Source: Kiritimatiellia bacterium
GTDB taxonomy: Bacteria; Verrucomicrobiota; Kiritimatiellia; PWTM01
Assembly: GCA_026417735.1 (NCBI GenBank)
Contig: JAOACR010000015.1
Location: 1 to 64,000, forward strand
Reading direction: 5' to 3'
DNA length: 64,000 nucleotides
The notes under the pieces were generated by a model. It saw nothing but the letters and a program-made list of their open reading frames with translations, ran no database searches and had not been told where the DNA came from. Positions 18,862 to 28,041 of the stretch are shown piece after piece. Each line of letters opens with the position of its first letter. The stretch's first letter is position 1. Position numbers and translations under genes: made by a program.

Positions 18862-20121
18862 ATGACCTCGCGTGATCGCGTCCGCGCCGCGCTGCGTCAT
18901 CAGGCACCCGATCGCGTGCCGGTGGACCTTGGCTCGACCGCGGTCACCGGCATCCACGTCGCCGCGTTGAACCGGCTCCGCGCCGCGGTGCTGGGACCAA
19001 GCTCCCGGCTCCCCCGGGTGCACGAGCCCTACCAAATGCTCGGTGAGGTCGACCGCGAGCTGCGCGACGCGCTGGGCCTGGACGCGGTGGGCGTCTTCCC
19101 CCGCCAGACCATGTTCGGCTTCGAACGGCGCGACTGGAAACGCATCCGGCTCTTCGATGGCACCGAATGCGAAGTGCCGGGCGGATTCGTGATCACCGAG
19201 ACACCCGAGGGCGACTGGCTGATCCATCCGCAGGGGGACCCCGACGCACCGCCCAGTGCCCGCATGCCGGCCGGCGGCTATTTCTTCGATTCGATCATTC
19301 GCCAACCGCCCATCGACGAGGCGCGATTGGACCCCGCGGACAACGCGGAGGAGTTCACAGACCTGACCGACGAGGACCTCAATTGGTACCGCGCGGAGGC
19401 GGAGCGCGCGGCAGCGGAGGGCCGCGCCGTAGTGCTTTCCATGCCGGGGACCGCGTTTGGGGACATTGCGCTGGTGCCGGCGCCCTGGATGAAGCAGCCG
19501 CGCGGCATTCGCGACGTGGAGGAGTGGTACGTCTCCCTGGCCGCGCGCCCCGCGTACGTGCGGGCAGTCTTCGATCGGCAGCTCGAGATCGCACTCCGCA
19601 ACCTCGAGCGGATGATCGCGCGGCTCGGAGAGCTGGTGGACGTCGTGCTGCTCACCGGGACGGACTTCGGCGAACAGCGCGGTCTTTTCGTTTCGCCCGA
19701 GATGTACCGTGAGTTGTTCAAGCCCTACCACATCGCGGTGAACCGGCTGGTCCACGCGCGAAGCCAGTGGGCAACGATGATCCACTCGTGCGGCTCGGTG
19801 TTCGACCTGATTCCCGACTTCATCGAGGCCGGCTTCGACGTGCTGACGCCGGTGCAGTGCTCCGCGGCGAAAATGGACCCGCGCACGTTGAAACGCGACT
19901 TCGGGCGCGACCTCGTCTTCTGGGGCGGCGGCGTCAACACGCAACAGACGCTCCCGTTCGGCACCCCGGAACAAGTCTACCGCGAAGTGCGCGAGCGCAT
20001 CGAGATTTTCGGGGAGGGCGGCGGTTTTGTGTTCAACACGATCCACAACATTCAGGCCAACACGCCAACGGAGAACATGCTCGCGATGTTCCGCGCAATT
20101 CGAGACAGCGCAGCGAGCTGA
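18862..20121 (+). CDS. URO-D superfamily protein, MtaA/CmuA-like
   Basis: 419 aa. TIM-barrel protein of the uroporphyrinogen decarboxylase superfamily, beginning TSRDRVRAALRHQAPDRVPVD. It has the zinc-site pattern of the cobalamin-dependent methyltransferases MtaA/CmuA: HSCG (about residue 312) followed by a later Cys in PVQCS. It is therefore better read as a methyltransferase-like protein than as HemE. Substrate unknown; methylated compounds set free from polysaccharide are one idea. First gene of an operon with GH2, a sugar porter and a beta-helix protein, with a divergent AraC gene beside it. Confidence 0.87.
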   Translation: MTSRDRVRAALRHQAPDRVPVDLGSTAVTGIHVAALNRLRAAVLGPSSRLPRVHEPYQMLGEVDRELRDALGLDAVGVFPRQTMFGFERRDWKRIRLFDGTECEVPGGFVITETPEGDWLIHPQGDPDAPPSARMPAGGYFFDSIIRQPPIDEARLDPADNAEEFTDLTDEDLNWYRAEAERAAAEGRAVVLSMPGTAFGDIALVPAPWMKQPRGIRDVEEWYVSLAARPAYVRAVFDRQLEIALRNLERMIARLGELVDVVLLTGTDFGEQRGLFVSPEMYRELFKPYHIAVNRLVHARSQWATMIHSCGSVFDLIPDFIEAGFDVLTPVQCSAAKMDPRTLKRDFGRDLVFWGGGVNTQQTLPFGTPEQVYREVRERIEIFGEGGGFVFNTIHNIQANTPTENMLAMFRAIRDSAAS

Positions 20122-20158
20122 TCGGACGTCGCAACCGGTCAACCGCGGGAGGGTCAAC

Positions 20159-22297
20159 ATGCAACGCCCCGTCCAGGCTCCGCGCCTGATGATCCTGCTG
20201 TTCGCGATCGCCGCGCCCCTCGCCCGGGCGGAGCGTCAGGTGATCGCTCTCGACGGCGTCTGGGAAGTCGCCGAAGGCACGCTCGCCACGCCGCCGTCCC
20301 GCTACGACCATACAGTGCCCGTGCCCGGCCTTTTGGACATGGCCGATCCGCCCTTTCAGCAACCGGGCAGTACCGTTTCTTTGGCCGACCGCACAAACCC
20401 CAGGCTGCGGCCCGCCGATCCGCGCCGAGAGGCGTTCTGGTACCGCCGCCTCTTCACCCTCGAAAGGCCGCTGCCGCCGACCGCTCGGCTGCGTATCCGA
20501 AAAGCCTGCTACGGGATCGCGGTGTGGCTGAACGGCGCCGCAGTAGGCGAGCACGACCGGAACTTCACGCCAGCAGAGTTCGACGTGCGTCCTCACCTGC
20601 GCGAGAACGGCACGACGAACGAGCTGGTGATTCGGGTCGGCGCCTCGCTCGCGCAGGTGCCGCCGCACCGCTGCGACGGCTGGGACAACGAAAAAAGCCG
20701 CTACATCCCCGGCATTTACGACTCGGTGGAGCTGATCCTCGCAGGAGAGCCGTACATCCGGAACATCCAAGTCGCGCCGCTGCCACGCTATGGCGCCGCG
20801 CGCGTGCGCGTGGAGCTCGACCGACCGTGGGCCGGCACCGCGACGGTGCAGATCGTGGAATGGCAGAGCCGTGCCCCCGCGGGCGAGGGGCGCCTGGTCT
20901 ACCTGGGCGGTCTGTTGGGCGACGACGAAGTGCCCATCCGCAATCCAAAAACCTGGTCGCCAGAATCGCCTTTTCTCTACGAAGCGGTTGTCACCGCGGG
21001 GACGGACGTCGCCCGCGCCCGGTTCGGGCTCCGCTCGTTTCGGACCGACCCCCCGACCGGTCGGGTGCTGCTCAACGACCGTCCATACTACCTGCGGGGC
21101 TCGAACGTGACGATTTTCCGTTTCTTCGAGGACGCCGAGCGGCGCGAGCTGCCTTGGAATCGCGACTGGGTTCGCCGCCTGCATCGCGCCTTCAAGGACA
21201 TGCATTGGAACGCGCTGCGGTACTGCATCGGATTTCCTCCCGATTTCTGGTACGAGATCGCCGACGAGGAGGGCATTCTCATCCAGGATGAGTTTCCCAT
21301 CTGGTACATCCGCGCCGACACCTGGCCCTCCGCGATCACGGGCGAGCGGCTCGCCGAGGAGTACCGGGAATGGATGCGCCACCGTTGGAACCATCCCTGT
21401 GTCGTGATCTGGGACGCGCAGAACGAAACGCCGAACGACAGCGCGATTCTCCAGGCGATCGCGATGGTGCGCGGGCTCGACCTCTCGGACCGCCCGTGGG
21501 AAAACGGCTGGGGCATCGCCCCGCGCCCCGGCGACATCGTCGAACGCCACCCGTACCGCTCAAACCGCCCCGACTTTCAGTGGGAGGAGTTCGGACGCCA
21601 CTCCGGTATCCCCGGCGTGCCGTTCCCGGAACCCGGTCGCGCGCTGCGCCCACCCTACCTGATCAACGAATACGGATGGCTCTGGATCAACCGCGACGGC
21701 TCACTGCCGACGCTGACCACCGCGGTGTACGAGCGCTTGCTCGGTCCGAATGCGACGGTCGATCAGCGGCGCGAATATTACGCCCGCGCGCTCGCCGCAA
21801 AGACCGAGTTTTGGCGCGCACGGCGCCAGTGCGCCGGGGTGCTGCACTTCTGCGGACTGGGTTATTCCCGACCCGACGGCCAGACCAGCGACCACTGGCT
21901 GGACGTCCGCAACCTCGTGTGGGAACCCCTTTTCTACCGCTACGTCCGCGATGCGTTCGCGCCGGTCGGCGTGATGCTCGACTGGTGGGCAACCACCATC
22001 GCCACGAATGCGCAGTTCCACGTGCCGCTGGTCGTGGTGAACGATCTGGATTCGCACTGGGTCGGCGAAGTGCGCGTGGAAATTCGCCGCGACGGCAACT
22101 TGATTCGCACGGCCCGAGCGACGGTCACCGTGCCCGCTCTGGAAACTGCCACCGTCAGCTTCCCCTACCTGCGCGCGCCCGCCTCGCCGGGGCCGCTGGA
22201 GCTGGTCGCGGTGCTCTCGCCCGGCGTCGGCGGCGGCGAAGTGCGCAGCATCCGGCAAACGCGTGTCGTCGCCGCGCCGCCCCCAACATCCCCATGA
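20159..22297 (+). CDS. Glycoside hydrolase family 2 protein, secreted
   Basis: 712 aa with an N-terminal signal peptide (about residues 10-24, cleavage near LARA). Domain order: jelly-roll sugar-binding domain, immunoglobulin-like beta-sandwich, then TIM barrel. The acid/base Glu423 follows Asn422 in WDAQNE, and Glu504 in INEYGW is the probable nucleophile, so it should be active. GH2 enzymes include beta-galactosidases, beta-glucuronidases and beta-mannosidases; I cannot decide which this is. The in-frame extension before ATG 20159 overlaps the URO-D gene and lacks a signal peptide; GGGAGGG precedes 20159. The stop overlaps the next start (ATGA). Confidence 0.92.
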   Translation: MQRPVQAPRLMILLFAIAAPLARAERQVIALDGVWEVAEGTLATPPSRYDHTVPVPGLLDMADPPFQQPGSTVSLADRTNPRLRPADPRREAFWYRRLFTLERPLPPTARLRIRKACYGIAVWLNGAAVGEHDRNFTPAEFDVRPHLRENGTTNELVIRVGASLAQVPPHRCDGWDNEKSRYIPGIYDSVELILAGEPYIRNIQVAPLPRYGAARVRVELDRPWAGTATVQIVEWQSRAPAGEGRLVYLGGLLGDDEVPIRNPKTWSPESPFLYEAVVTAGTDVARARFGLRSFRTDPPTGRVLLNDRPYYLRGSNVTIFRFFEDAERRELPWNRDWVRRLHRAFKDMHWNALRYCIGFPPDFWYEIADEEGILIQDEFPIWYIRADTWPSAITGERLAEEYREWMRHRWNHPCVVIWDAQNETPNDSAILQAIAMVRGLDLSDRPWENGWGIAPRPGDIVERHPYRSNRPDFQWEEFGRHSGIPGVPFPEPGRALRPPYLINEYGWLWINRDGSLPTLTTAVYERLLGPNATVDQRREYYARALAAKTEFWRARRQCAGVLHFCGLGYSRPDGQTSDHWLDVRNLVWEPLFYRYVRDAFAPVGVMLDWWATTIATNAQFHVPLVVVNDLDSHWVGEVRVEIRRDGNLIRTARATVTVPALETATVSFPYLRAPASPGPLELVAVLSPGVGGGEVRSIRQTRVVAAPPPTSP

Positions 22298-23766
22298 ACA
22301 TGGCTCAGAACATTGCTGGCCCTCCGATCGATCCCCACGTGGGGCTGGCAACCGGCGAGCCCTCCGGCGGCGACCGGCTCGGCGGAACGGTGATCGGCGC
22401 CTCCCTCGTCGCCACGATGGGTGGCTTGCTTTTCGGTTATGACACCGCGGTGATCAGCGGCGCCATCGGGTTTCTTGTGCGGCATTTCCAATTGAGCCCC
22501 GCGATGGAAGGATGGGCCGCCGCCAGCGCGCTGGTCGGCTGCGTGATCGGCTCGGCGCTCGCCGGCCCGATCGGCGACCGCTGGGGCCGCCGCACCGCGC
22601 TGCGCGTCGCCGCAGTGCTCTTCCTGGTTTCCGCGGTCGGGACCGCGCTGCCTCGCACGCTCACGGAGTTCGTGCTGTACCGCGCGCTCGGCGGCATCGG
22701 CGTCGGCGCCGCGGCGCTGACCAGCCCGCTCTACATCGCCGAGCTCGCGCCCGCCCGCCACCGCGGCCGGCTGGTGTCCTGGAACCAGATGGCGATCGTG
22801 ATCGGCATGCTCGTGGTGTACTTCGTCAACTGGGCGATTGCGCGTCAAGGCGACCTGGAATGGAACGTCCGGCTCGGATGGCGGTGGATGTTCGGGTCCG
22901 AGGCTCTCCCCGCCGCCGCCTTCCTCGGCCTGCTGTTCACCGTGCCGGAGAGCCCGCGATGGCTGATCCGGCGCGGCGACCTCGCCACGGCGCGGGCGGT
23001 CCTGGTGCGGATCGCCGGGCCCGCCGCTGCGGAGGCGGAGATCGCCGACGTCACCGAGGCGCTCGCCTCGGAAAGCGAGTCGTTCGGTGAGCTTCTGCGC
23101 CCGCGCTGGCGCCGGCCAATGGCGATCGGGCTGGGGCTGGCGGTGTTTCAGCAGGTGACCGGCATCAACGTCTTCCTTTACTTCGCGCCCGAAATCCTCC
23201 AGCGCATCGCCGGCGCGGGAGTGGACGCCGCCCTCTTGCAGACCGTGCTCGTCGGGGCCGTGAACATGTCCGGCACCATCCTCGCGATTCGGACGGTGGA
23301 CCGCTGGGGGCGCCGACCGCTGCTGCTCACCGGCTACGCCGGCATGGGCGCCGCGCTGCTCACGCTCGGCCTCGCGGCGGCCGCACAGCGAATTGCCGGC
23401 TGGACGCTCGTCCCGATTCTCATCTACATCGCCGCGTTCTCGATGTCGGTGGGGCCAGTCACCTGGGTCGTGCTCTCGGAAATCTTCCCGACGCGGCTGC
23501 GGGCCCGCGCGATGGCGGTCGCCACCGTTGCGCTGTGGACCGCGAACTACGTCGTCTCGCAAACCTTCCCGATGATGGACCGCGATCCGGGGCTCGTCGC
23601 CCGCTTTCACCACGGTTTCCCCTTCCTGATCTATGCGGCGATGTGCGCGGGCGCGTGGGCGCTCGTCGCGCGCGCGGTCCCTGAGACCCGCGGCCGCTCC
23701 CTCGAGGAGATCGAACGCAGCTGGTCCGCCGCAGGGCGGAGCGGCCATCGGGAGACGCCACAATGA
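22294..23766 (+). CDS. MFS sugar porter
   Basis: 490 aa, twelve membrane helices. Sugar-porter signatures are present: FGYDTAVISGAIGFL in helix 1, RWGRRTALR after helix 2, PESPRWLIRRG at the end of helix 6, QQVTGINVFLYFAPEI in helix 7, and PETRGRSLEEIE at the C-terminus. It probably imports a monosaccharide with H+, for instance the product of the GH2 enzyme. The frame is open further upstream, but ATG 22294, coupled by ATGA to the GH2 stop, matches the family start. Its own stop is in turn coupled to the beta-helix gene. Confidence 0.95.
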   Translation: MNMAQNIAGPPIDPHVGLATGEPSGGDRLGGTVIGASLVATMGGLLFGYDTAVISGAIGFLVRHFQLSPAMEGWAAASALVGCVIGSALAGPIGDRWGRRTALRVAAVLFLVSAVGTALPRTLTEFVLYRALGGIGVGAAALTSPLYIAELAPARHRGRLVSWNQMAIVIGMLVVYFVNWAIARQGDLEWNVRLGWRWMFGSEALPAAAFLGLLFTVPESPRWLIRRGDLATARAVLVRIAGPAAAEAEIADVTEALASESESFGELLRPRWRRPMAIGLGLAVFQQVTGINVFLYFAPEILQRIAGAGVDAALLQTVLVGAVNMSGTILAIRTVDRWGRRPLLLTGYAGMGAALLTLGLAAAAQRIAGWTLVPILIYIAAFSMSVGPVTWVVLSEIFPTRLRARAMAVATVALWTANYVVSQTFPMMDRDPGLVARFHHGFPFLIYAAMCAGAWALVARAVPETRGRSLEEIERSWSAAGRSGHRETPQ

Positions 23767-25655
23767 ACGCGATGACGACCAACCGGCCGGCACCGGCCGC
23801 GCTGCTCCTGCTCCTTGCATCGATGATCCCGGCGGCGGGCACGGAGTACCACGTCGCCACGACCGGCGACGACGCCAATCCTGGCACCGCCGCCGCGCCC
23901 TTCCGCACCATCCAGCGCGCGGCCGACCTCGCGCTGCCGGGCGATGTGATCACCGTCCACGCGGGCATCTACCGCGAGCGGGTCAATCCCCGCCGTGGAG
24001 GCGACTCGCCCGAACGCCCCATCGTGTACCGTGCCGCCCCGGGGGAACACGTCGAAATCCGCGGATCGGAGGTCGTGCGGGGTTGGACACCGCTGAGCAA
24101 CGGTGTGTGGCGGATCGTTTTGCCGAACACGTTTTTCGGACCGTTCAACCCCTTCGCCGATCCCATCCGCGGCGACTGGTTCTATCCCCTGAAGCGCCCC
24201 CACCACACCGGCGCCGTGTATCTCGACGGCGAGGAGCTCGTGGAAGCAGCGTCGCTGGAGGAGCTCGAGCGCCCCCCTGCAACACCGCCCGCCCCGGGTT
24301 GGTGGTTCGCAACAGTGGACACCTCGAACACGACGATCCTCGCCAGGTTCGGCGTGGCGGACCCCAATGTTCGCCTCGTCGAGGTGAACGCCCGTCGCAC
24401 CGTCTTCTATCCCGATCGCCCCGGTCGCGACTTCATCACTGTCCGCGGCTTCGTTCTTCGGCATGCGGCGACACCCTGGGCGCCGCCGACGGCCGAGCAG
24501 GTGGGACTGATCGGCACCCACTGGAGCCGCGGGTGGGTGATCGAGCAAAACGTGATCTCCCACAGCCGCTGTGTGGGCGTGACGCTGGGAAAGTACGGTG
24601 ACCAGTTCGACAACACTTCCGAGGACACCGCCACCGGCTACGTCGCGACGATCCATCGCGCGCTTCAACACGGCTGGCACCGCGACCGCATCGGACATCA
24701 CCTGGTCCGCGACAACGTGATCTCCCACTGTGAGCAGGCGGGGCTGGTCGGAAGCCTTGGCGCGATCTTCAGCGTCATCTCAAACAATGTGATTCACACC
24801 ATCCACACCCGCCGGCGCTTTGGCGGTGCGGAGCAGGCAGGCATCAAAATCCATGCCGCGATCGATGCCCGCATCGAACACAATCTGATCGTCAATGCCT
24901 ACCGCGGCATCTGGCTGGACTGGATGGCGCAAGGCACGCGGGTCACCCGGAACGTCTGCATTTCCAATTCCTCCGACGACGTCTTCGTCGAAGTGAACCA
25001 CGGACCGTTCGTGCTCGACCACAACTGGCTCTGTTCCCCAGTGAGCCTCCGCGACTGGTCCCAAGGGGGCGCATTCGTGCACAACTTTTTCGGCGGGAAG
25101 ATCATCTCGCGCCCGGAGCTGGCCCGCGAAACGCCATACCACCGCGCGCATTCGACGGAGCTGGCGGGCATGAGCGCAATCCAGGGCGGGGACCATCGCT
25201 TCTTCGCGAACATTTTTGCGCCACCGGCGCCCGCAAAGGAACATGGCTACGGGCTGCACGCCTACGCGACCAGTGCCCTGCCCGTCTCTGCGAGGGGGAA
25301 CATCTACGCGAACGGCGCCCAACCGTTGCCCGATGAACCGGACGCGGTGCGGCTCGGTGCGCCAATCCAATGGAGCCTCGAGATCGGTCCCGGTGGCCAC
25401 TGGCAGCTGCGGTGGAGCGGCCCCTGCCCGCCATCGGCGCTCGCCGCGCCCATCCGCTCCACGCAGTTCGGCCTCGCCCGTATTCCGAACCTTCCTTTCG
25501 TGAACCCCGACGATTCGCCTATGGTGTTCGACGTGGATTTCGCCGGCCACCCGCGGAGCGCGTCGTCCACCGCGGGTCCCCTGCAGACGTGGCCGGCCGA
25601 CGGCGCGATCACCCTCTGGCCGTCAACGCCCGAGAGGGGCGACCTCCGCCGGTAG
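23763..25655 (+). CDS. Secreted right-handed parallel beta-helix protein
   Basis: 630 aa with a signal peptide (about residues 10-26, AALLLLLASMIPAAGTEY). The start of the mature part (YHVATTGDDANPGTAAAPFRTIQRAADLALPGD) is the DUF1565-type opening of pectate lyase-like proteins. Repeating coils with Asn and Ile/Val ladders follow (HNLIVNAYRGIWLDWMAQGT, VTRNVCISNSSDD). It is likely a polysaccharide lyase or glycosidase acting outside the cytoplasm; I cannot name the catalytic residues. The last gene of the URO-D/GH2/porter operon, starting on an ATGA overlap. Confidence 0.85.
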   Translation: MNAMTTNRPAPAALLLLLASMIPAAGTEYHVATTGDDANPGTAAAPFRTIQRAADLALPGDVITVHAGIYRERVNPRRGGDSPERPIVYRAAPGEHVEIRGSEVVRGWTPLSNGVWRIVLPNTFFGPFNPFADPIRGDWFYPLKRPHHTGAVYLDGEELVEAASLEELERPPATPPAPGWWFATVDTSNTTILARFGVADPNVRLVEVNARRTVFYPDRPGRDFITVRGFVLRHAATPWAPPTAEQVGLIGTHWSRGWVIEQNVISHSRCVGVTLGKYGDQFDNTSEDTATGYVATIHRALQHGWHRDRIGHHLVRDNVISHCEQAGLVGSLGAIFSVISNNVIHTIHTRRRFGGAEQAGIKIHAAIDARIEHNLIVNAYRGIWLDWMAQGTRVTRNVCISNSSDDVFVEVNHGPFVLDHNWLCSPVSLRDWSQGGAFVHNFFGGKIISRPELARETPYHRAHSTELAGMSAIQGGDHRFFANIFAPPAPAKEHGYGLHAYATSALPVSARGNIYANGAQPLPDEPDAVRLGAPIQWSLEIGPGGHWQLRWSGPCPPSALAAPIRSTQFGLARIPNLPFVNPDDSPMVFDVDFAGHPRSASSTAGPLQTWPADGAITLWPSTPERGDLRR

Positions 25656-25739
25656 CGCCTGCCCGGCCGCCGTCCCGGGGTTCATACAACGGCGCTCCGC
25701 TTGGCGGCGCCCGCCCGCTGGTCCACACTCTCCCCGACC

Positions 25740-26294
25740 ATGTACCGACTGCGCATTCGCATTCGCGGACGTCCCCGTGGACGATTGATCGTCAGCGAGC
25801 CGCGCGTCGTCATCGGCTCCGACGCGTCCGCGGAGCTGCGCTGGCTCAACGCGGCGCTCGCACCGCGGCACGCGGAACTGATCGAACAAGACGGCATCGT
25901 TGCGATCCGCGCGCTTTCACCCGATGCGCCGGTGACTGTGGCCGGCCGTCCGGTCGGCAACGAAGCGGTGATCATACCCCCCGACGCGACGGTGCGCCTC
26001 GGCGCGCTGGAGATCGAGCTCGTCGGCGCGCAGGCGGAGCCCCCGCGGATCGAACGGCACCGCATCGGCGCGATGACGGCGATCGCCGCGGCGGCGCTGA
26101 GCGCGACGCTCGCGCTCCAGATCCTCGTTCTGAATCGGGCCGCGATTTGGAGCCGCAAATGGCGAGACGACACCGTCCGACCGCTCCGCGAGGACCCCCT
26201 TGAGCGGCCACCGACCTCGCACCGGAACGCCGCGCACATCGTGAACACCGGCGCGGTTTCCAAGCGGGCGATGGAGACCGGTCCCCGTGAGTGA
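25740..26294 (+). CDS. FHA-like protein with one membrane helix
   Basis: 184 aa. The first 95 residues look like a forkhead-associated domain: YRLRIRIRGRPRGRLIVSE, then VVIGSD and LAPRHAELIEQDG, where the conserved Gly, Arg and His-Ala of FHA domains are seen, although the usual Ser before Arg is Pro. A membrane helix (about residues 110-130, AIAAAALSATLALQILVL) and a short basic C-terminal tail follow. It may bind phosphothreonine proteins at the membrane; no partner kinase is in the window. It overlaps the aminotransferase start by 8 nt. ATG 25740 is chosen because the FHA fold begins at once. Confidence 0.65.
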   Translation: MYRLRIRIRGRPRGRLIVSEPRVVIGSDASAELRWLNAALAPRHAELIEQDGIVAIRALSPDAPVTVAGRPVGNEAVIIPPDATVRLGALEIELVGAQAEPPRIERHRIGAMTAIAAAALSATLALQILVLNRAAIWSRKWRDDTVRPLREDPLERPPTSHRNAAHIVNTGAVSKRAMETGPRE

Positions 26295-27288
26295 GCTGCC
26301 GCTCCTGCCCGTCGGTCAGCCGCCGCCGATTCCGCCTCGGCCGTGGCACGAGCGCTACTACGCGATGTACTCCAGCGAGTGGGATGCGATCACCACCGAT
26401 GCGCGCTGGATGATGGTGCCCGTCGACGACCACGTTGTGCATCGCGGGGACGGCGTATTCGAGACGATGAAGTGCATCGCTGGCGGAATCTATGCGCTGC
26501 GCGAGCACGTCGCCCGCCTCCTCCATTCTGCCCGCTGCGTCGGACTCCAGCCGCCGTGGAGCAACGAGGAGATCCTCTGCCGAATCCTGGCCACAGTTCG
26601 CGCGGGCCGCCGGCCGGACTGTCTGATTCGCGTATTGCTCACACGCGGACCGGGCGGATTCGGCGTCGCACCCACCGAGTGCCCGCGACCGGGCCTCTAC
26701 ATTATCGCCTATCGCTGGACGCCGAGCTTCATGGTCAGTCATCCCGAAGGGGCGCGCGCGACCATCGTGGATGTGCCGTTGAAACCTGGCTGGTTGGCAA
26801 CAGTTAAAACCTGCAATTACTTGCCAAATGTGCTGATGAAAATGGCCGCCAGTGCGGCGGGGGCGGATTTTCCGATCGCGCTCGACGAAACGGGCTGCGT
26901 TGCGGAGGGTGCCACCGAGAACATCGGCGTGGTGATCCGCGGGGAACTCGTGCTTCCACCGCCCGGCCGCATCCTTGACGGAATCACCATGCAACGGGTG
27001 CTCGCACTGGCCGCGAATGCTCCCTGCGGCAGCGGGCTCGCCGGAGTCCGGCGCGCCGCGATACCGAAAGATGAGCTCCTGGCCGCCGATGAAGTGCTGG
27101 TCTTTGGCACGACTCCAGACGTGACCTCGATCGTGTCGATCGACGGCCGCCCCGTGGGGGACGGACGGCCGGGGCCGGTACGCGCCGCACTGCAACAACT
27201 GCTTGAACACGATCAGCTGAGCAACCCCCGGATGCGGACCCTCGTCGGTCTGGTCGGGACTGAGCCGGCCAGCGACGCTGTTCCGTAA
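26287..27288 (+). CDS. Class IV PLP aminotransferase (PabC/IlvE/DAAT family)
   Basis: 333 aa. Fold-type IV PLP enzyme: RGDGVFETMKCIAGGIYAL (N-terminal substrate loop), LKPGWLATVKTCNYLPNVLMKM with the PLP Lys in TVKTCNY, and ETGCVAEGATENIGVV. Branched-chain aminotransferase, D-amino-acid aminotransferase or aminodeoxychorismate lyase activity cannot be told apart by eye. Start is GTG 26287, overlapping the FHA-like gene; the N-terminus carries about 25 extra residues rich in Pro. The gene ends 18 nt from the convergent hydrolase gene. Confidence 0.88.
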   Translation: MSELPLLPVGQPPPIPPRPWHERYYAMYSSEWDAITTDARWMMVPVDDHVVHRGDGVFETMKCIAGGIYALREHVARLLHSARCVGLQPPWSNEEILCRILATVRAGRRPDCLIRVLLTRGPGGFGVAPTECPRPGLYIIAYRWTPSFMVSHPEGARATIVDVPLKPGWLATVKTCNYLPNVLMKMAASAAGADFPIALDETGCVAEGATENIGVVIRGELVLPPPGRILDGITMQRVLALAANAPCGSGLAGVRRAAIPKDELLAADEVLVFGTTPDVTSIVSIDGRPVGDGRPGPVRAALQQLLEHDQLSNPRMRTLVGLVGTEPASDAVP

Positions 27289-27306
27289 CGCACCCGCCGG
27301 CGAGTG

Positions 27307-28041
27307 TCAGGCCTCCACCGCCAGCGCCGCCAGTTGCCTTGCGCCGCGCACCAGCGGCAGATGCCCCACACCGCGGAGAGGCCTCACGTGAACCTGCGGC
27401 CACATCTGTTGAAACCGCCCCACGGAACGGCGTACCGCGCCGAAGGTGTGTTCGCCCACCGCGACCGTGATCGGAAGCCGGAGGTCCGAGAATCGCTCAA
27501 CCGGTTCCAGCTCCCGCAGCATCCGCAACCAGTGTAGCGTCGCATCGTGATCCAGCCCTTCGAACGCCGTCAGAAAGTCATCATCGCTGGACTGCAGGCG
27601 GCGGAGCACCGCCGTGACGATCCGTCGGCCGGCCGCAGTCGCGAAGGAGACATGATATGCCGCGGCACCGGGTGCCCCCCACAGGAACAGGCGGAAGTAC
27701 CACGGCACATACGCGAAGGGATCAATCAGGAACAACCGCTCCACGAGCGCCGGACACCGCTGCGCTGCAAGCAGCGCCAAGATCGCGCCGCTGCAGAACC
27801 CGATCCAGCGCGCGGGGCCAACGCCCAGCCGCCGCAGATCGGCCACCAGCTCGTCCACAATCGCGGTCGCGGTCCAGACCACCGGCCGTGGCGAGCGTCC
27901 GTAGCCCGGCAGGTCCGCGCTCCACAGTCGCCAGCCCGGAGGCAGCCGCGCCGCCAACGGGGCGAACTGACGGTGGTCCCCTCCCCACCCGTGCAGCGCA
28001 ACGATGTCGCGATCACCCGCGCCGAACGTTTCAATGTGCAT
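27307..28041 (-). CDS. Alpha/beta hydrolase with Cys at nucleophile position
   Basis: 244 aa, BioH-like fold: oxyanion motif LHGWGGDHR (16-24), SADLPGYGRSPRP and a C-terminal GVGHLPLV with the catalytic His. The nucleophile elbow reads GFCSG (81-85), so Cys83 stands where Ser is normal, as in dienelactone hydrolases. The usual acid Asp after the sixth strand is not apparent (VAVGEHTFG). Last gene of the crtB-crtI unit, overlapping crtI by 11 nt, so a role in making or modifying a carotenoid is likely but unproven. Not reliably BioH, since no biotin genes are near. Confidence 0.82.
   Translation of the reverse strand: MHIETFGAGDRDIVALHGWGGDHRQFAPLAARLPPGWRLWSADLPGYGRSPRPVVWTATAIVDELVADLRRLGVGPARWIGFCSGAILALLAAQRCPALVERLFLIDPFAYVPWYFRLFLWGAPGAAAYHVSFATAAGRRIVTAVLRRLQSSDDDFLTAFEGLDHDATLHWLRMLRELEPVERFSDLRLPITVAVGEHTFGAVRRSVGRFQQMWPQVHVRPLRGVGHLPLVRGARQLAALAVEA

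Noticed and set aside
20033-21550. Minus-strand open frame of 505 codons
   Set aside because: Antisense to the GH2 gene with intact catalytic residues; no recognisable domain.
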